Source of the DNA: Sympetrum striolatum | Lineage: Eukaryota; Arthropoda; Insecta; Odonata; Libellulidae | DNA: 64,000 bases | Direction of reading: 5' to 3' | NCBI GenBank assembly: GCA_947579665.1 | Contig: OX388345.1 | Span: forward strand, 57,403,454-57,467,453 | Shown: positions 46,746-59,300 of the stretch, piece by piece | Layout of the letters: each line of letters begins with the position of its first letter | Position numbering within the stretch: position 1 is the stretch's first letter | Position numbers and translations under genes: made by a program | Notes under the pieces: generated by a model | Told to the model about the DNA's origin: nothing | Database searches by the model: none | What the model saw: the letters and a program-made list of their open reading frames with translations, nothing else

Positions 46746-49700
46746 ATAAAATCTGTGGAAAATTACTAAGTATCTTAATTTATTTTACGCTTTAAAAACT
46801 ATCAAAAGCAAATTTTCAATTAATTTGCTTTCTTTAAATTAGGATCAAGTTATTTTTTAATGGAAGGGATGGAAGAAGCAACGTGTAGACCCAATCATCC
46901 TTCGTAAATGCTGATAAATATAAATTACCTACCATCGAGCGATAGGTTGCAATCAAACCTTGATCTAAGAGATATTTTTCGTTTATCTTTTGTCACAGGA
47001 TAAAGAAAAATGTATCTTTCATCTACTTTTGTTACAGTCTTGTTCATGGATGTGATGATATAAAAGCTACTGAGATATGATGCTGATGCTGAATAGCGGC
47101 ATTAATTGAAATCTCTCCGTACGGTACGTCACTCAATGCGTTACTCATTGTGCTTCACTTATGTGGACATGTTATGCTTATAATATTCTGGCTCATTGAG
47201 GATGGGAAACTGCCTCATATCTCATCTCGAACTTGCTGCCTAATGGAGATTGATGTCGGAGGGAGTGAGGTTCCAAACGGCCTTCGGGTGGAATACTCAA
47301 CAGACAATGTGATAGCAAGTTTTATAAACGATCCAATGAATTCAACGTCTAGGACAATTTTGTCGTCTATCAGTACATTTGAAATATTTCAGATAGAATA
47401 GATATTGGGGAAAATTTTCAATTTTTCTCAATCCCTTTATCTAATACTACGACAAATTCAGAGACAAATATTTTCGTAAATCTTAGATGGCGCAAAAAAT
47501 TGCTCTTTCCTCAATTGTAAGTCATATTTGAAATTACTTCAAGTAAATGATGCAATTTTATTGTACATGATTCATTTGCCATTTCTCGGAATTTAAAAAC
47601 AAATATCCATGAAAGGTATCCCCTTCTCGGAGGTAACATCGAGTCACATCTTTGTAAATGTCTACGAATAACAGTTATTAGAACATGATACTCAAAGTCA
47701 AACGTTACTCAATTCGATGGAAAACATTTATAAGTAACCTTTTTCTCGATTGAGAAAAAAACATGTTTGCAATGGAACACATATCTGACTTTTATGATTC
47801 ACTTTCCGAAATAAAGTGAGCAATCATGAGTCTTATCTACATCTACATTTATAACCTTCAAGCCGTCTTTCGGTATGCACGGGGGGCAAGAGCTGGTCCA
47901 ACACACTTTTTTCTTGTTGTTAGAGTGAAATTTCGTGAAAAGTTCGTGAATAGTTCGTGAAAAGAATGCGTTCTAAAAACGAATTTTATAACTTCTATTC
48001 TACTGATTTTATGCTCATAGTTGGCCTTCACACTCATTGTCACATTTCTTTGTCTCCTCCGGTAGAAACAACAGCCCACGATGAAGAGTAATTCTCTAAA
48101 CGGGTCGAAAAATATCTGTGGGGAGATGCTGAAGTAGCGGTTTTTTCCCGGTATGCTTGATGTAATTTTTAAGCATTAAAAATTAATCAGATTTTAACAA
48201 AGTTTAAAATAGCGTCTGCTACAGTATTTTGGCGGGATCGATGCTTATTTTTATCAATTACTCTTACAATTAGATCTTTTCAGAGATGTTTAATTTGAGT
48301 TGTGATGTGAACACTCGAAATAATATAGCAAGTTTTCCATGCATTTGCTATCTCCGATGGAAAGGATCAACGAAGTTCTGATGCAAACAGCGTATTTATT
48401 GACCTTGGTTGGATTAGAACACTAAAGTGCTCTTCGAAGTAAAGCAAACATCTTTCTCCATAACATCGAGACTCTGTTGACTGGAATGCAATAGTTGTGT
48501 CTTACATTTCTGATCTGAGCATTTTGGTAATAATTGGCGAAGACATTTGGCGAAAAAAACGCATTATCTGAACTATATCCATCAATACATATGAATTTTA
48601 AAATTAGGATATGCACAATTGCAATAACTTATTTTCATGCTCTTTTTTACTATCATTGCATTTTTGATTTGAGTTACACTGCATCTTACTAATGGTTTCT
48701 GAAATTGTTTTCTTATTTAGAATCATAATGTATATTCAATTTTTCTATTAAATGCATAAGTCCGTATTTAAGGTCAGTATTCGTAGAGCACCTAAATAAG
48801 GAAAGTTCGCCATATTTCTCGTAAGTTATATCTATTTATCTTTACCATCCGAAGATGACCTTCTACATCTTAACGGGTAATTATAAATAATCAATTTGAA
48901 AATACGGGAGTATTTTCTTCAGTTAGGGTTAAGTTTACGATTACTGTAGTATTCCTTGGTTTGATTGGCGGGTAAGAGTTATTGCAATGTGGTTGGAGGA
49001 ATGAATAAGTATATCCAAGATTCCTGATCTACCATTTTAAGATTATATTATATGGGATGCATTTGCGAAAATCAATGCCAGCAAGGGTACCTTATCGACG
49101 AAAATTGCTAGAGATTAAATGAAAAACCTTTTTGAATAGATGATCCATTAACAGGATTGGGATCAGTATCTCCGAATATATTTTAACTATCGATAATATT
49201 TCCATGATTACTTTAGATAAGGAAACAATATATTCTTACTTTCACGGCAAATAATCAAATTGGTAAGATTAAGTCAGAGGATTCAATTACTATGTTAAAG
49301 CTACATATATGAATAAATTAAAAACCAATTAATATTTAGAGATAAAAAATAATTTACATTTTAAAATGATGAAACTAATAACCATCTTGAAAAATATGAC
49401 TGTGTCCAATATTTATGAAATTTAACATCATTAATCAGATCTTATTTTGAAAACATCAGGTTTTTTCATTTGTTGAGGTTATATCACGGAGTAAATGAAA
49501 AATCCTGCCAATTAGGTGAAAATCGCAAATAAGTAAAGCTTTCTCAAAGTATTCTGGAATGAATAATTGCTAAGCTAAAACAATTTATCAACATTATGTA
49601 TGGTTTGCATGGATAGGGATAAGTATTTAATTAAATATGATCGAAAATACAGAACAGCCTAATTAACTAACTAAAACATAACAACTCAGAAGATCTTTAT

Positions 49701-52700
49701 TAATTATTCCAATTTTTTCCCATTTCTTACTTGTTTCGAATCATACCAATGGAATCTGTTTTCTCTTACTTGTACCAGTTAACACAAATTTAAATTACTA
49801 AGGAGAATTATTATCTTAAGTTTGAATTTGTGTCTTATTTTGTGTTAGACTCCAAGTCGATGAAGTACAGTTCGAGACTGAACATCAGATTTGTGACTTT
49901 TATATATCAAAGACATACCTTCGAATCTTACGCTATCTTCTTATGTGAATTTGTCCGTTTTAATCTCAGAGATCAGTTTAGTTACGTCAGCGCCGATATC
50001 AGTAATCTTTCGAATTTAATATTCACAAGGTCAATTATAGTTTTGACTGCTGTTCCATTATTTTTGGTCTATATTATTTCATATTTTCTATCGAGGTATT
50101 GCAAAAATGATTGAACATTCAATTCAGTAATTAGAGAATCGAAATAGCAAAATTTTCCTCTTTGACTTGACACTTCTTTTTTACTGATCAAATTTAGGTT
50201 GGAACTACTTCACTTCATTATAATTTGTTATAGTAAGAATTTGAGGAACTCCTTTTGAAGAAAAGTCACTAGCAGAGCAGATGATTTATGGTGAAGATAC
50301 GTTGCACCGCCGGGTTCCCTTTCCGAAGTATAATTAAAACCCGTTGGAACATTTGGAGGATTTTTCGCAAGATTAATGGCAACAGCATATTTTTTATGAA
50401 AATCTTCCAATCCATCGCCTGAAGAAAACATTTCTTCTGTATGTATTGAAAGTTGTCGTTGAACAATTTTTATTTTATTTATAATAAATTTCGAATATCC
50501 TTCAATTAAACCTTTTAGAAAATGACTAGGACCTACGAAATCAGTTAGGTAATCGAATTTATTAAAATCTTTAGTAAATGTATCGTTTATAGTTGAATAC
50601 CAATAATTAATGGATTTAAATCCACTAAATAAATGTTTAAATTTAATAATTTTTTTAGGTCATATATATGACAAATTCATCTTCAATCTATATTTATTGC
50701 GACGAAAGTAGGATAACTTCCGGTTCCACCTCCGTCTCCTCCTCCGAAGGTATTTCTTCCTTCGGAATAAGCCTTTCCTAAAGCCGCCAATACTGTTCCG
50801 ACGCATATATTATATTAAATCGGTTACGAAAAGCGTCGTCGTTACCTAAAGTACCGGTTTAATGGAGTTCAGAGCTCTGTTTTTATATAGATTCAATAAA
50901 TGAAGTCACAGATTTTAGCCAATAAATGAGGTTTTATGTATAAACATTGAAACGATTCGTTGTTAATAGAAAAGTACTGAAGATAAATTATTTTTCCTCC
51001 GTGGAAGTAGAGAAAAACATGAATATATATAATTTCCTGTGCAAGTAAGTACCAAGGTTTTGGTGTAACGGCTGAGATCGTGCAGAACGACTACAGAGCG
51101 TGAGTGTCACAACGGAAGCAGTAAGTAGAGTGAAACAAAAGCGAAGAGATAAGAAAATCAGTAATTAACTCTGGAATAGAGGATGGAGTAGTTCATAAAA
51201 GCATTGCTTCAATCGAACTTCGTGAGGCCTGACATAGAGGAAATATCCTGGCAAATAAAGCGATGTAGGTCAGTGCATTTTCTCTCTCTTTGATTCAACG
51301 CAGTCGACTAGCGAAAGGAGCGCTACATTCCATCACTTCTCTATTGGAAAATAATAACGAGATTCTGTGTCATAATCATCGTGCGGAACTGAAAGAAAAT
51401 TACAGATTATATTTTAATAGATATATATTAGAAATAGATAAAATAGATAATGTTGGAATGGAAATCCACTACCTAGAATTTTACTATTTTGCATAAGATT
51501 TACATGAAAACGGAAACGCAATGTTAAAATAACACATATTAATACTCGTATTACCGATTTGGGTAAATAGTGAAATTTACACATCGTCCGTGTAAGGAGT
51601 AACGTGGCGCGAATAACGATACACTATTGTAGGCAGGAGAGGAAAAGAAAAGAAGACGTGGTCCATCCAACGAACACATAATTTTTATTATATTTCTTCC
51701 TGTAGAGTTTCAAGGCATTTTATTTCAGTTGAGAAAGCTATAATGCTGCAATATTGGAATATTTTTTGGCGGTTTGCATCTGCGTAGGAAATTATACCAA
51801 ACATAAATCGCTAGTCAGTTAATATCCAACTGCTACCACATTCATAATCGTATTTTTCCATTTATAATTTGATTAGTTAATAACCTCCACATACATTTTT
51901 AATGGAGATTTTATCGAGTTAAATAAATTGAGTAAAATCAAGTTAAAAAAATACAACGTAACATTAGCGCTGAAGAGAGAACGAAAATATTGAAATGAAA
52001 GACATTTGGTCATCCTATATTGGTCTGGCAGGAGAAGACCCACGGAATCTCAGCTTTTATAATCAATGAACAACCACATCGACTATGAATGCATAAATAA
52101 TGAGCACGATAGTACACTAGGTTAGGAAGATAATGTCTATTTCCTCATACACTCGTTACCATGGACATTTCTCCCCCTTCTGTCACATTAATAGACTATT
52201 TTCTTCAACATTTTAGCTTAAACTAAATTTTTAAAATGCCCTTCATCCGCTGAGGGTCTTCACTCAACTTGTTTCATAACTTTTTTCCAGTGTATTTCGC
52301 TTTCATTTACGCCTATCACGCTGACAGTAAATGCCATTTTAGTTATCCAATTTTCAAAATTTAGTTGCACAGGCACCACCTATTGCGGTTTTCCATGTCC
52401 ATAGAGAGTTCTGAGATTGAGTCCGATCATCTACCAAGGTCCTTCCGTTTTAGTTTTCCAAGTATGAATCTCATGTTACTTATCCAAACTATAACCAGAC
52501 TATCCGTATGTTTTCAAGGTTTGATACCAGTATCGAGACATTCAAACGTATTTAAAACATAGCTTGGATTTTTTTCTTTCAGTACATGGATGATAACAGT
52601 TTATTCGTGAAAATCTTTGAAGGTCAATAAATACTATGGAATTATGTTCACATTAAACTGATCCGTAGCCGGACCTTATGTAAATGAGCTAGATATGCTA

Positions 52701-52980
52701 GCCGCAACCGCTACATGAAAATCTTTTTAGATAGAGCTGAAAATTAGTCGAAACGAAAACATAGATTCACCCAGCCGAAAAATATTATAAATAGTTGAAT
52801 TAAAATTAGAGTGGCAACTATATCTTCGATTTTAGTTGCATCAGGTATTTGGAAAATACTTCTGCTTCAGAAGTTTTAACACAATTAAACGTATTTCTGC
52901 GTATTGATTCAGCATTAGATACCATGATTTTATTACGTAGAAATATGCTTTAGTTTGAAAAATAAAGATAGTGAATTAAG
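46746..52980. other. Long gene-poor stretch
   Basis: No gene, RNA or well-bounded repeat is supported. There is a short tandem run of TTCGTGAA units at 47930-47965. One open frame (49830-50114) with a hydrophobic end is bounded by weak splice-like sites but resembles nothing known. Confidence 0.5.
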
Positions 52981-52989
52981 TTAGTTGAG

Positions 52990-53395
52990 TGAATGTATTA
53001 AAGAAAAATTTTCGGAGGCGGAGGCTTTGGTACTGCAACCACGTGCACTGGGTAGTGCTTGACGGGGTATCAAGTCGGGCTGCAGCATAAAGACGCCCAT
53101 TGTCAAATCAGGTGGACGAAGCAATTCTGTCCACGGGCGAGTATGCACCGTTTTAAATAAACATCCACCATTTCCCCTCGTTTTATCTGAATGAGTAAGC
53201 CTCTTGCGCGTTGATAGCGATTACACAGAGACTGCGGTTTTGACGACCGAGGCGACGCTGTGACCGGCGAAATGAACTAGCGTGAAGCTGCCGTGTAGGA
53301 TCCCCGCGGTTTGACGTATTATTTCAGGAAAGAGGAAGTGACATTTAGGAAAAAAGCTAGGCGAAAACACTCCTATAAGGTCTACAGAGGATATT
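52990..53395 (+). promoter_or_regulatory. Promoter / 5'UTR region of the Rho-family GTPase gene
   Basis: It is richer in GC and CpG than the flanking DNA and sits immediately before the ATG of the Rho gene. It contains a palindromic E-box CACGTG (53040-53045). No clear TATA box at a defined distance could be fixed, so the transcription start is not assigned. The call rests on position and composition. Confidence 0.4.
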
Positions 53396-53398
53396 ATG
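53396..53398 (+). CDS. Rho GTPase exon 1: initiator codon
   Basis: The coding part is the ATG alone, followed at once by a consensus donor (GTGAGT). Splicing to 54284 gives [14 protein letters not shown], with the P-loop at the expected distance from the start. An exon carrying only the start codon is unusual but fits well. The 5'UTR portion upstream is not delimited. Confidence 0.75.
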
Positions 53399-56300
53399 GT
53401 GAGTAGAGAAGTCTCGTGGTTTTAACGATTTTAAGAAATTTTATATTAAACACTTTAGCTTTGATTATTTTGTAACACGCTTTAATTCATTTGAAAGTAT
53501 TTGTAAAATATCATACATGGCAATTTCTTGGGAAATAATATTTTATATCTTGTCAGCAATCTCAAGCATTTTTAACTTTCGCATAACCATTTTATATCCT
53601 TGCTAATATATATGTCCCATAAAATAAATTCAGGCCCAGTATTTTGCGTAACATCCCAGTGATCACCCATACCATTACTACATCTTACCGATGCAAATTT
53701 TCGGAGTTTTGTGCTGATTGAATTTCCTAAATGTTTTTCCCCCATTTTTATTGCCATCGTCAGATTAAATTTCATAGGTTCAAGTGTAGCAATCTTGAAT
53801 TATTTTTTATTATCATATCTCGCTTATCATTCCCTCACTTTAGTTCACCAATTCTTTTGCGATATTTCCCCCTTGTAAATTACAATTCAGCCTTAGGCTC
53901 CCTAATAGCCAAGTAGACAGCGCGTTCGACTATAGTGAAAGCGATCCCGGGTTTGATTCCCGGTGGGAGCCCATGAGCGAAATGACCTAAGCTGTGGAAG
54001 CACTTTTAAATTACTACTAAAAAAAATTCAGCCTAAACACTCTTCGCCTTGTTACACAATATGTTGGTCGTAAAGGAAAAAATTCTCCCCAAATAGAGCT
54101 TAAATCATTAATCCAGGCAACTTTTTCCTTCCTCACTTTAGCTGATCCTCAACTCCGCTTCTCCTTTCACTGCAACTTTAATTTGGCCTTTAACCTTTCA
54201 GGAAATGTTATAGTTAGAGGTAACGTAGTGATTGAAACTGGTTGGTTGTCGTAATAAATCGAACATTTTGTCCTCTGTTGCAGGGAAAGAAAGATCGCAT
54301 CATCAAATGTGTCATCGTGGGGCAGGAAGACGTGGGAAAGACTTGTCTCCTAGTCACTTACGTGAATGGCGAATATCCAGCACAAAACGTGCCAAAGGTC
54401 AGTATGTCCGTTTTCAACTCTTTCCGTTACATCCGAACAGTTAAAATGCGTTCTGATTCGGAAGAAAAAGGAACGCATTTTTTCATTCGAAAAATAAAAG
54501 ATGAGACAGGAAGAGGATCCGACACGCGTAATCAAACGGCAGTACACTCATAACTTTTGATTCGATGTTTTTCCGGCGAAAGGAATCGTCTACTGCTTCC
54601 GTACAAAGGATGTCGAAACTCCCGGTTAGAGCTCCTCGCCGCTGATAATTACCTCAGCCGTGGCCAAAATAAGTTAGTCGCTCCGTAGCGATGGGTAGAT
54701 TTATACTCTTTCTGAAATTCTCGCTAAAAAAGTATTTATCGTGCTAAATAAACTACACAGTTCTCAGAAATTATTCGGTGGTAAATTTGTTGGTACAATC
54801 CGACGTTTCGGCAACAATGTCAGTTGCCATTTTCAAGATTCGATTGTCTCATTATTCTTCTTTTTTCCTCCTTGATAATGGCAACTGAAGTTGCTGCCGA
54901 AACGTTGGTTTTTATCGACGAATTGACCCAGTTGAGAATGAATTTCTGAGAACGATTCACCAGGAAAACATCAAGCTTTTCTTAACTACACATATCTTCT
55001 TAATTTCCACCAAGTTTTTATTCAACCACCAGTTTTGGCCAAAATACCTAAAGATGGCTGTATTTTGGCAAAAATCGGTCGACAAGTAAAAACTTGGTGG
55101 CATTTACGAAGAACTGAATGGTTTATTCAGTACCTTTTCGTGACTTTCCAGGATAACCAGCCAACTTCTATTGATTACATTAATAATTATTATGTCAAGG
55201 AATATGAGTAGAAATACGAGATGTTATAATGTTCAATTCATAGGCTTCATTTTGTAATTCTATTTTGTGCTTAACATATAGTTCTCAATAATTTTGCGTC
55301 AGTGTGACATGAGAAGACATTGGAAGACTTTAATCCACGAGGCGATTGTTTCGATGAATATTCATTCCCGATTCGAAATAAAACGGCGTCTCGAATTTCG
55401 AAAAACTTGAACCACGAAAGCCGTGAAGTTCGAACTTTGAATGAGAGAGGAATTACATTCGGTATAATCATGACAATTCTATGTTTGAAAGTGATAAGTG
55501 AAAAAATACGCGCTTGCTGCTGAAACGCTATCTGTTATACGCCCAAGTTGCAGTCCGCAGTAAAAACATCTCTTACGTACTCACTCACTTGTGAACTCAT
55601 TGAGAAGGTAGGCCCAGTTTATATAGTAGGAGAGACAACTTTCAATGGTGACAATAGGGAAGACAATACTTACTCGAGAGACATAACTTCATTCTCAGAA
55701 CAACTAAGAACGTCTGCATAATAATCTTCAGAAATTATATATGAAACAAAGAAACTTTATTCTTAAAAAAAAATCGAATTTTCCCCAGTATGTACTCTTG
55801 AGAATAAAAATCTTAGATTGACCAAACAAGGGATCAACTCATAAACGGTAAAAAATGAGAAAAATTAATTAAAACGAATATAAATCCTTTTGAAGATTTC
55901 TAGAAATCCTGACTTACGGCTTAAGTCTCTATAAGCAAGGACCGAGAATTTAGAAAATTACCGAATGTAATTTACCTTTTTGAATTTCGTTTAGTAATAA
56001 TAAGTTAAGTGCAGCACTTTATATGCATCTTAGTTACTGGTATCATGGCATTGGAATTATTCAAATACGGAACGGACGTTGCGAAAGAAGCTACAATATA
56101 AATCCGCTTTTTCAAGAAATAAAATAAGCTAAATAATTTCCTTGAAGAAAGTCTCCGGACGAAAATATCGCCCGGATAAATAATTTAATTCAGCTCTTTT
56201 ATCCTTGAACATTATCCCTCAATCAACTTTAGTATTCAAGCTGATCTTCAAATTCTTTCGGTCGTTATGTCCTCCCTCTGTCACTGCTGACTTAGCGATG

Positions 56301-59300
56301 ATAATCCAATATGACTCATACATAAAATACATAGGTAATCTAAAAGTCTTAGTGATAACATCGAAAACCATTACTCAAGGTTGGGTCATGTCCAAACGTT
56401 CATCAGCGTGTGTTAACGTAGTAACTTCATTGTAATCACAGCTTCCTCTTTTCTAGCACCGTACGTAAATTATTAGGACAATTATTTAAAATAAGCTAGT
56501 ATCTGCGTCAATTGATCGCATGCAGACATGATTGAGTGTGTGCGAGTGAGAATATTTTCAAATACTTTCTGAGATCAGAGAGAAAGTATAAAGAGTAACT
56601 CTTTTTAAGGACCATGCAATCTTAAAGTTTTACAAATATTAGACAACATTTCATTCTTAAGAAGTAGGAATGAATTTGATGAACGAAATAACTCATTGAA
56701 ATAATATTCCTTATCTCTCTTAGTTATTCATCAAATTGTTTTTCTCTATTTTTCTGCCGGAAGAGGAATTCGTCGTATTCCACTTTTCCTTGTGGTGACA
56801 TATATGTGATTTGGAAAAAAATACGTATTTTTGAAGTTGAGTGGTACCTCATCTTACGTGTTTTGGATCGCGGTTCGTAAGTCGAAATGTTCCGGTTTCG
56901 AAACCTGATCCGGATCTATCGTACCACTTCATCTAACTCACAGATCAGATATATAAAGACATCGTTTATTGACGATGAGGTGAAATTGATTCAGACATTT
57001 ATTAACTTAAAATATTTATTGGTCACTATTCAGTCGAAATTAACAATTAAAAGCACTGGCTTTTCTCGTTAAAGTAAACAATCGGTAAACGTTTAAATCA
57101 CTTCCGTAAAAGACCAATTTACCTCGACCTCACCACTACCTGGAATACATTTACTAAGTATAATGACAACTTCACCATTTTAACGTGATTTCTTAGAATA
57201 TATAAATCCACTTCTACTCATTGCATTTAATTTATTGAAACATTACTGAAAATAGTAAACGCATTCAATGACAAGACTATACACACTATGTTTTCTTCAG
57301 CTTCCAATTTGCGATTTATAGGTAGATAGGTATATAATTTCTGGTCTTCTAACTATCATGACATCGTATCAAAGATTATTTCAATGATAAATTATTTCAT
57401 GGAGGATTCATCCAAAATATTTCACATAAATACAAGATTTTCATTTCTTGTACTTGGGGACTGTATCTCAAAGATTAGATTAGATATTTATACTGCAAAT
57501 TTTCATCGCTTTTGTTGGACTGGCATGAGGAAAATGTTAAAACTTTTTTTATTTATAAGAGGATAAAATCCTTCTATTATGATGATTAATATTTGATTTT
57601 ATGAATGAATCTTATGCCACGAAGCCGCGTAGTCGTAAATCGTAAAGCAGCTCAAAATTATCAAACCCCCAACATTAGGAAAATCATATTGTTATGAGAT
57701 TAAGAACTTTTACATTGGGAAATATATACTACCAGAGGCTGGGAAAGATTTAAAAAATCCTTTCGGATGAAATCGGCAATTTCGATTTGAATTTTCATAA
57801 TCGTAGAGGCTTTATTATAGTAGTATTTACATTATAAACAAAGTTCTTAATCTCATAACTGTGTGATTTTCCAAATGTTGCTCCAGATTTTCCAATGGTT
57901 TTGGTTCGAGTTGTCGAGCCACGAATATAAATACACATATCTCTCAATTTGTACGAGAGATATTGAAAGTCCAATTGGGAAATGGTTAATTTAGATTTAA
58001 GAGTCTTTTTACATTTATAAACTGATCATACTTTCTTTTTCGTCGCTCTTTAGGTTGCAAACAACTACAACAAAACGCAGACGGTGGAGGGGAAAGCTTA
58101 CGAGATAGAATTATTGGACACGGCAGGTTCGTTACCAATCGGTTTCATCGCTAATGCATTTTTCATATTTGCACGTTCAATATATATCTCCTCTCTCGAT
58201 TCAGGTCCAGCAGAATTCGATCGCTTCCGTCCACTCAGTTATCCTCAGTGTGACGTCTTCCTAGTATGCTTCAGCGTAGGATCTATCGATTCCTTCGAAG
58301 TTGTGAGCAAAAAGGTAACTACAATCTTTTTCCATTTTATAAATCGATGTCTTTCCCGATTCTCAAGGAAAAACGGACCTGAAAAAAGTCTGAAGGGGCC
58401 GGGAATCGAACCCGGGATCTCCCTCTATCCGGGAGGCTGCTTTAACAATCTAAGCTACCCGGCCAGAACATATGCTATAAGCGGAACAAGTCCACGCAAG
58501 TGATGGACAATGACTCTATGAGTAACACTTTTCTTGGCAGTCTGTAAAGAGAGATCTTGATTAGAGAAATTATTCACTTATACCTCACCAGTTTTCATTT
58601 CATCACAGCCATGATCGAGACTGTGACAAAAGTAATTGAAAGATACGTTTTTCCTATCCTGTATCAAATTACCAAAGTATTTCATTCATCAGAATATGTA
58701 GCAGGGCCAATAAATCGATGAAACATGAATCAATATAAACATGAAAACTCTTGAAATAAAAATCCTTGATTGGAGATAATATGAGGAGGGGTGGCTTAAC
58801 TGTGTCATGTCTAACCAAAATGATCATCGAGGTAATCATTTCGACTCAGAACCCTGTTGGTGCTATCCTTGATTTGCATTCTTCATTAAAAAAAAGATCC
58901 AAAGTAAATAAACGCGAATTCAATCAATTAATGATGCTTTTCTCGTCAATAACGCCGTCTTAAGCCCACCATTGAAGTAATTTTCCTACCTTGGTGTTAT
59001 CATGCTTTTGCCTTCCAACCCCGGTGTCCCGAGTCCAAGTCCCAGCTAATGAGCTAATTTTAACAGTTGGAGCATGGGTTGGATGTTGGTACTATATGTA
59101 AAATGGAGAATTCACGAATCAATGAATAGATAAGTAAATAATAACGATATCAGCATATCCTTATAGATTGACATCTCCTTGGAAGTCAAGTCTCTTATTT
59201 CATCACATGAATTACTCGCTTGATTAAATCCTCGTCACCCCCATTCTACGGAATATCCTAATAAAAGCTCAGATTTTAGACCTTATTAATGAAAAGTTTC

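Noticed and set aside
49830..50114. Open frame with a hydrophobic C-terminal segment
   Set aside because: It starts at a non-ATG codon, has weak splice-like edges and matches no known family; hydrophobic runs are common in T-rich DNA.
54242..54553. Open frame extending through Rho exon 2 into intron 2
   Set aside because: The first part is the true exon, but the frame after 54397 is intronic, since the splice to 58054 restores the GTPase.
58084..58503. Open frame running from Rho exon 3 through exon 4 and a SINE
   Set aside because: It results from read-through of the short 78-base intron and intron 4. The spliced model gives the continuous Rho fold.
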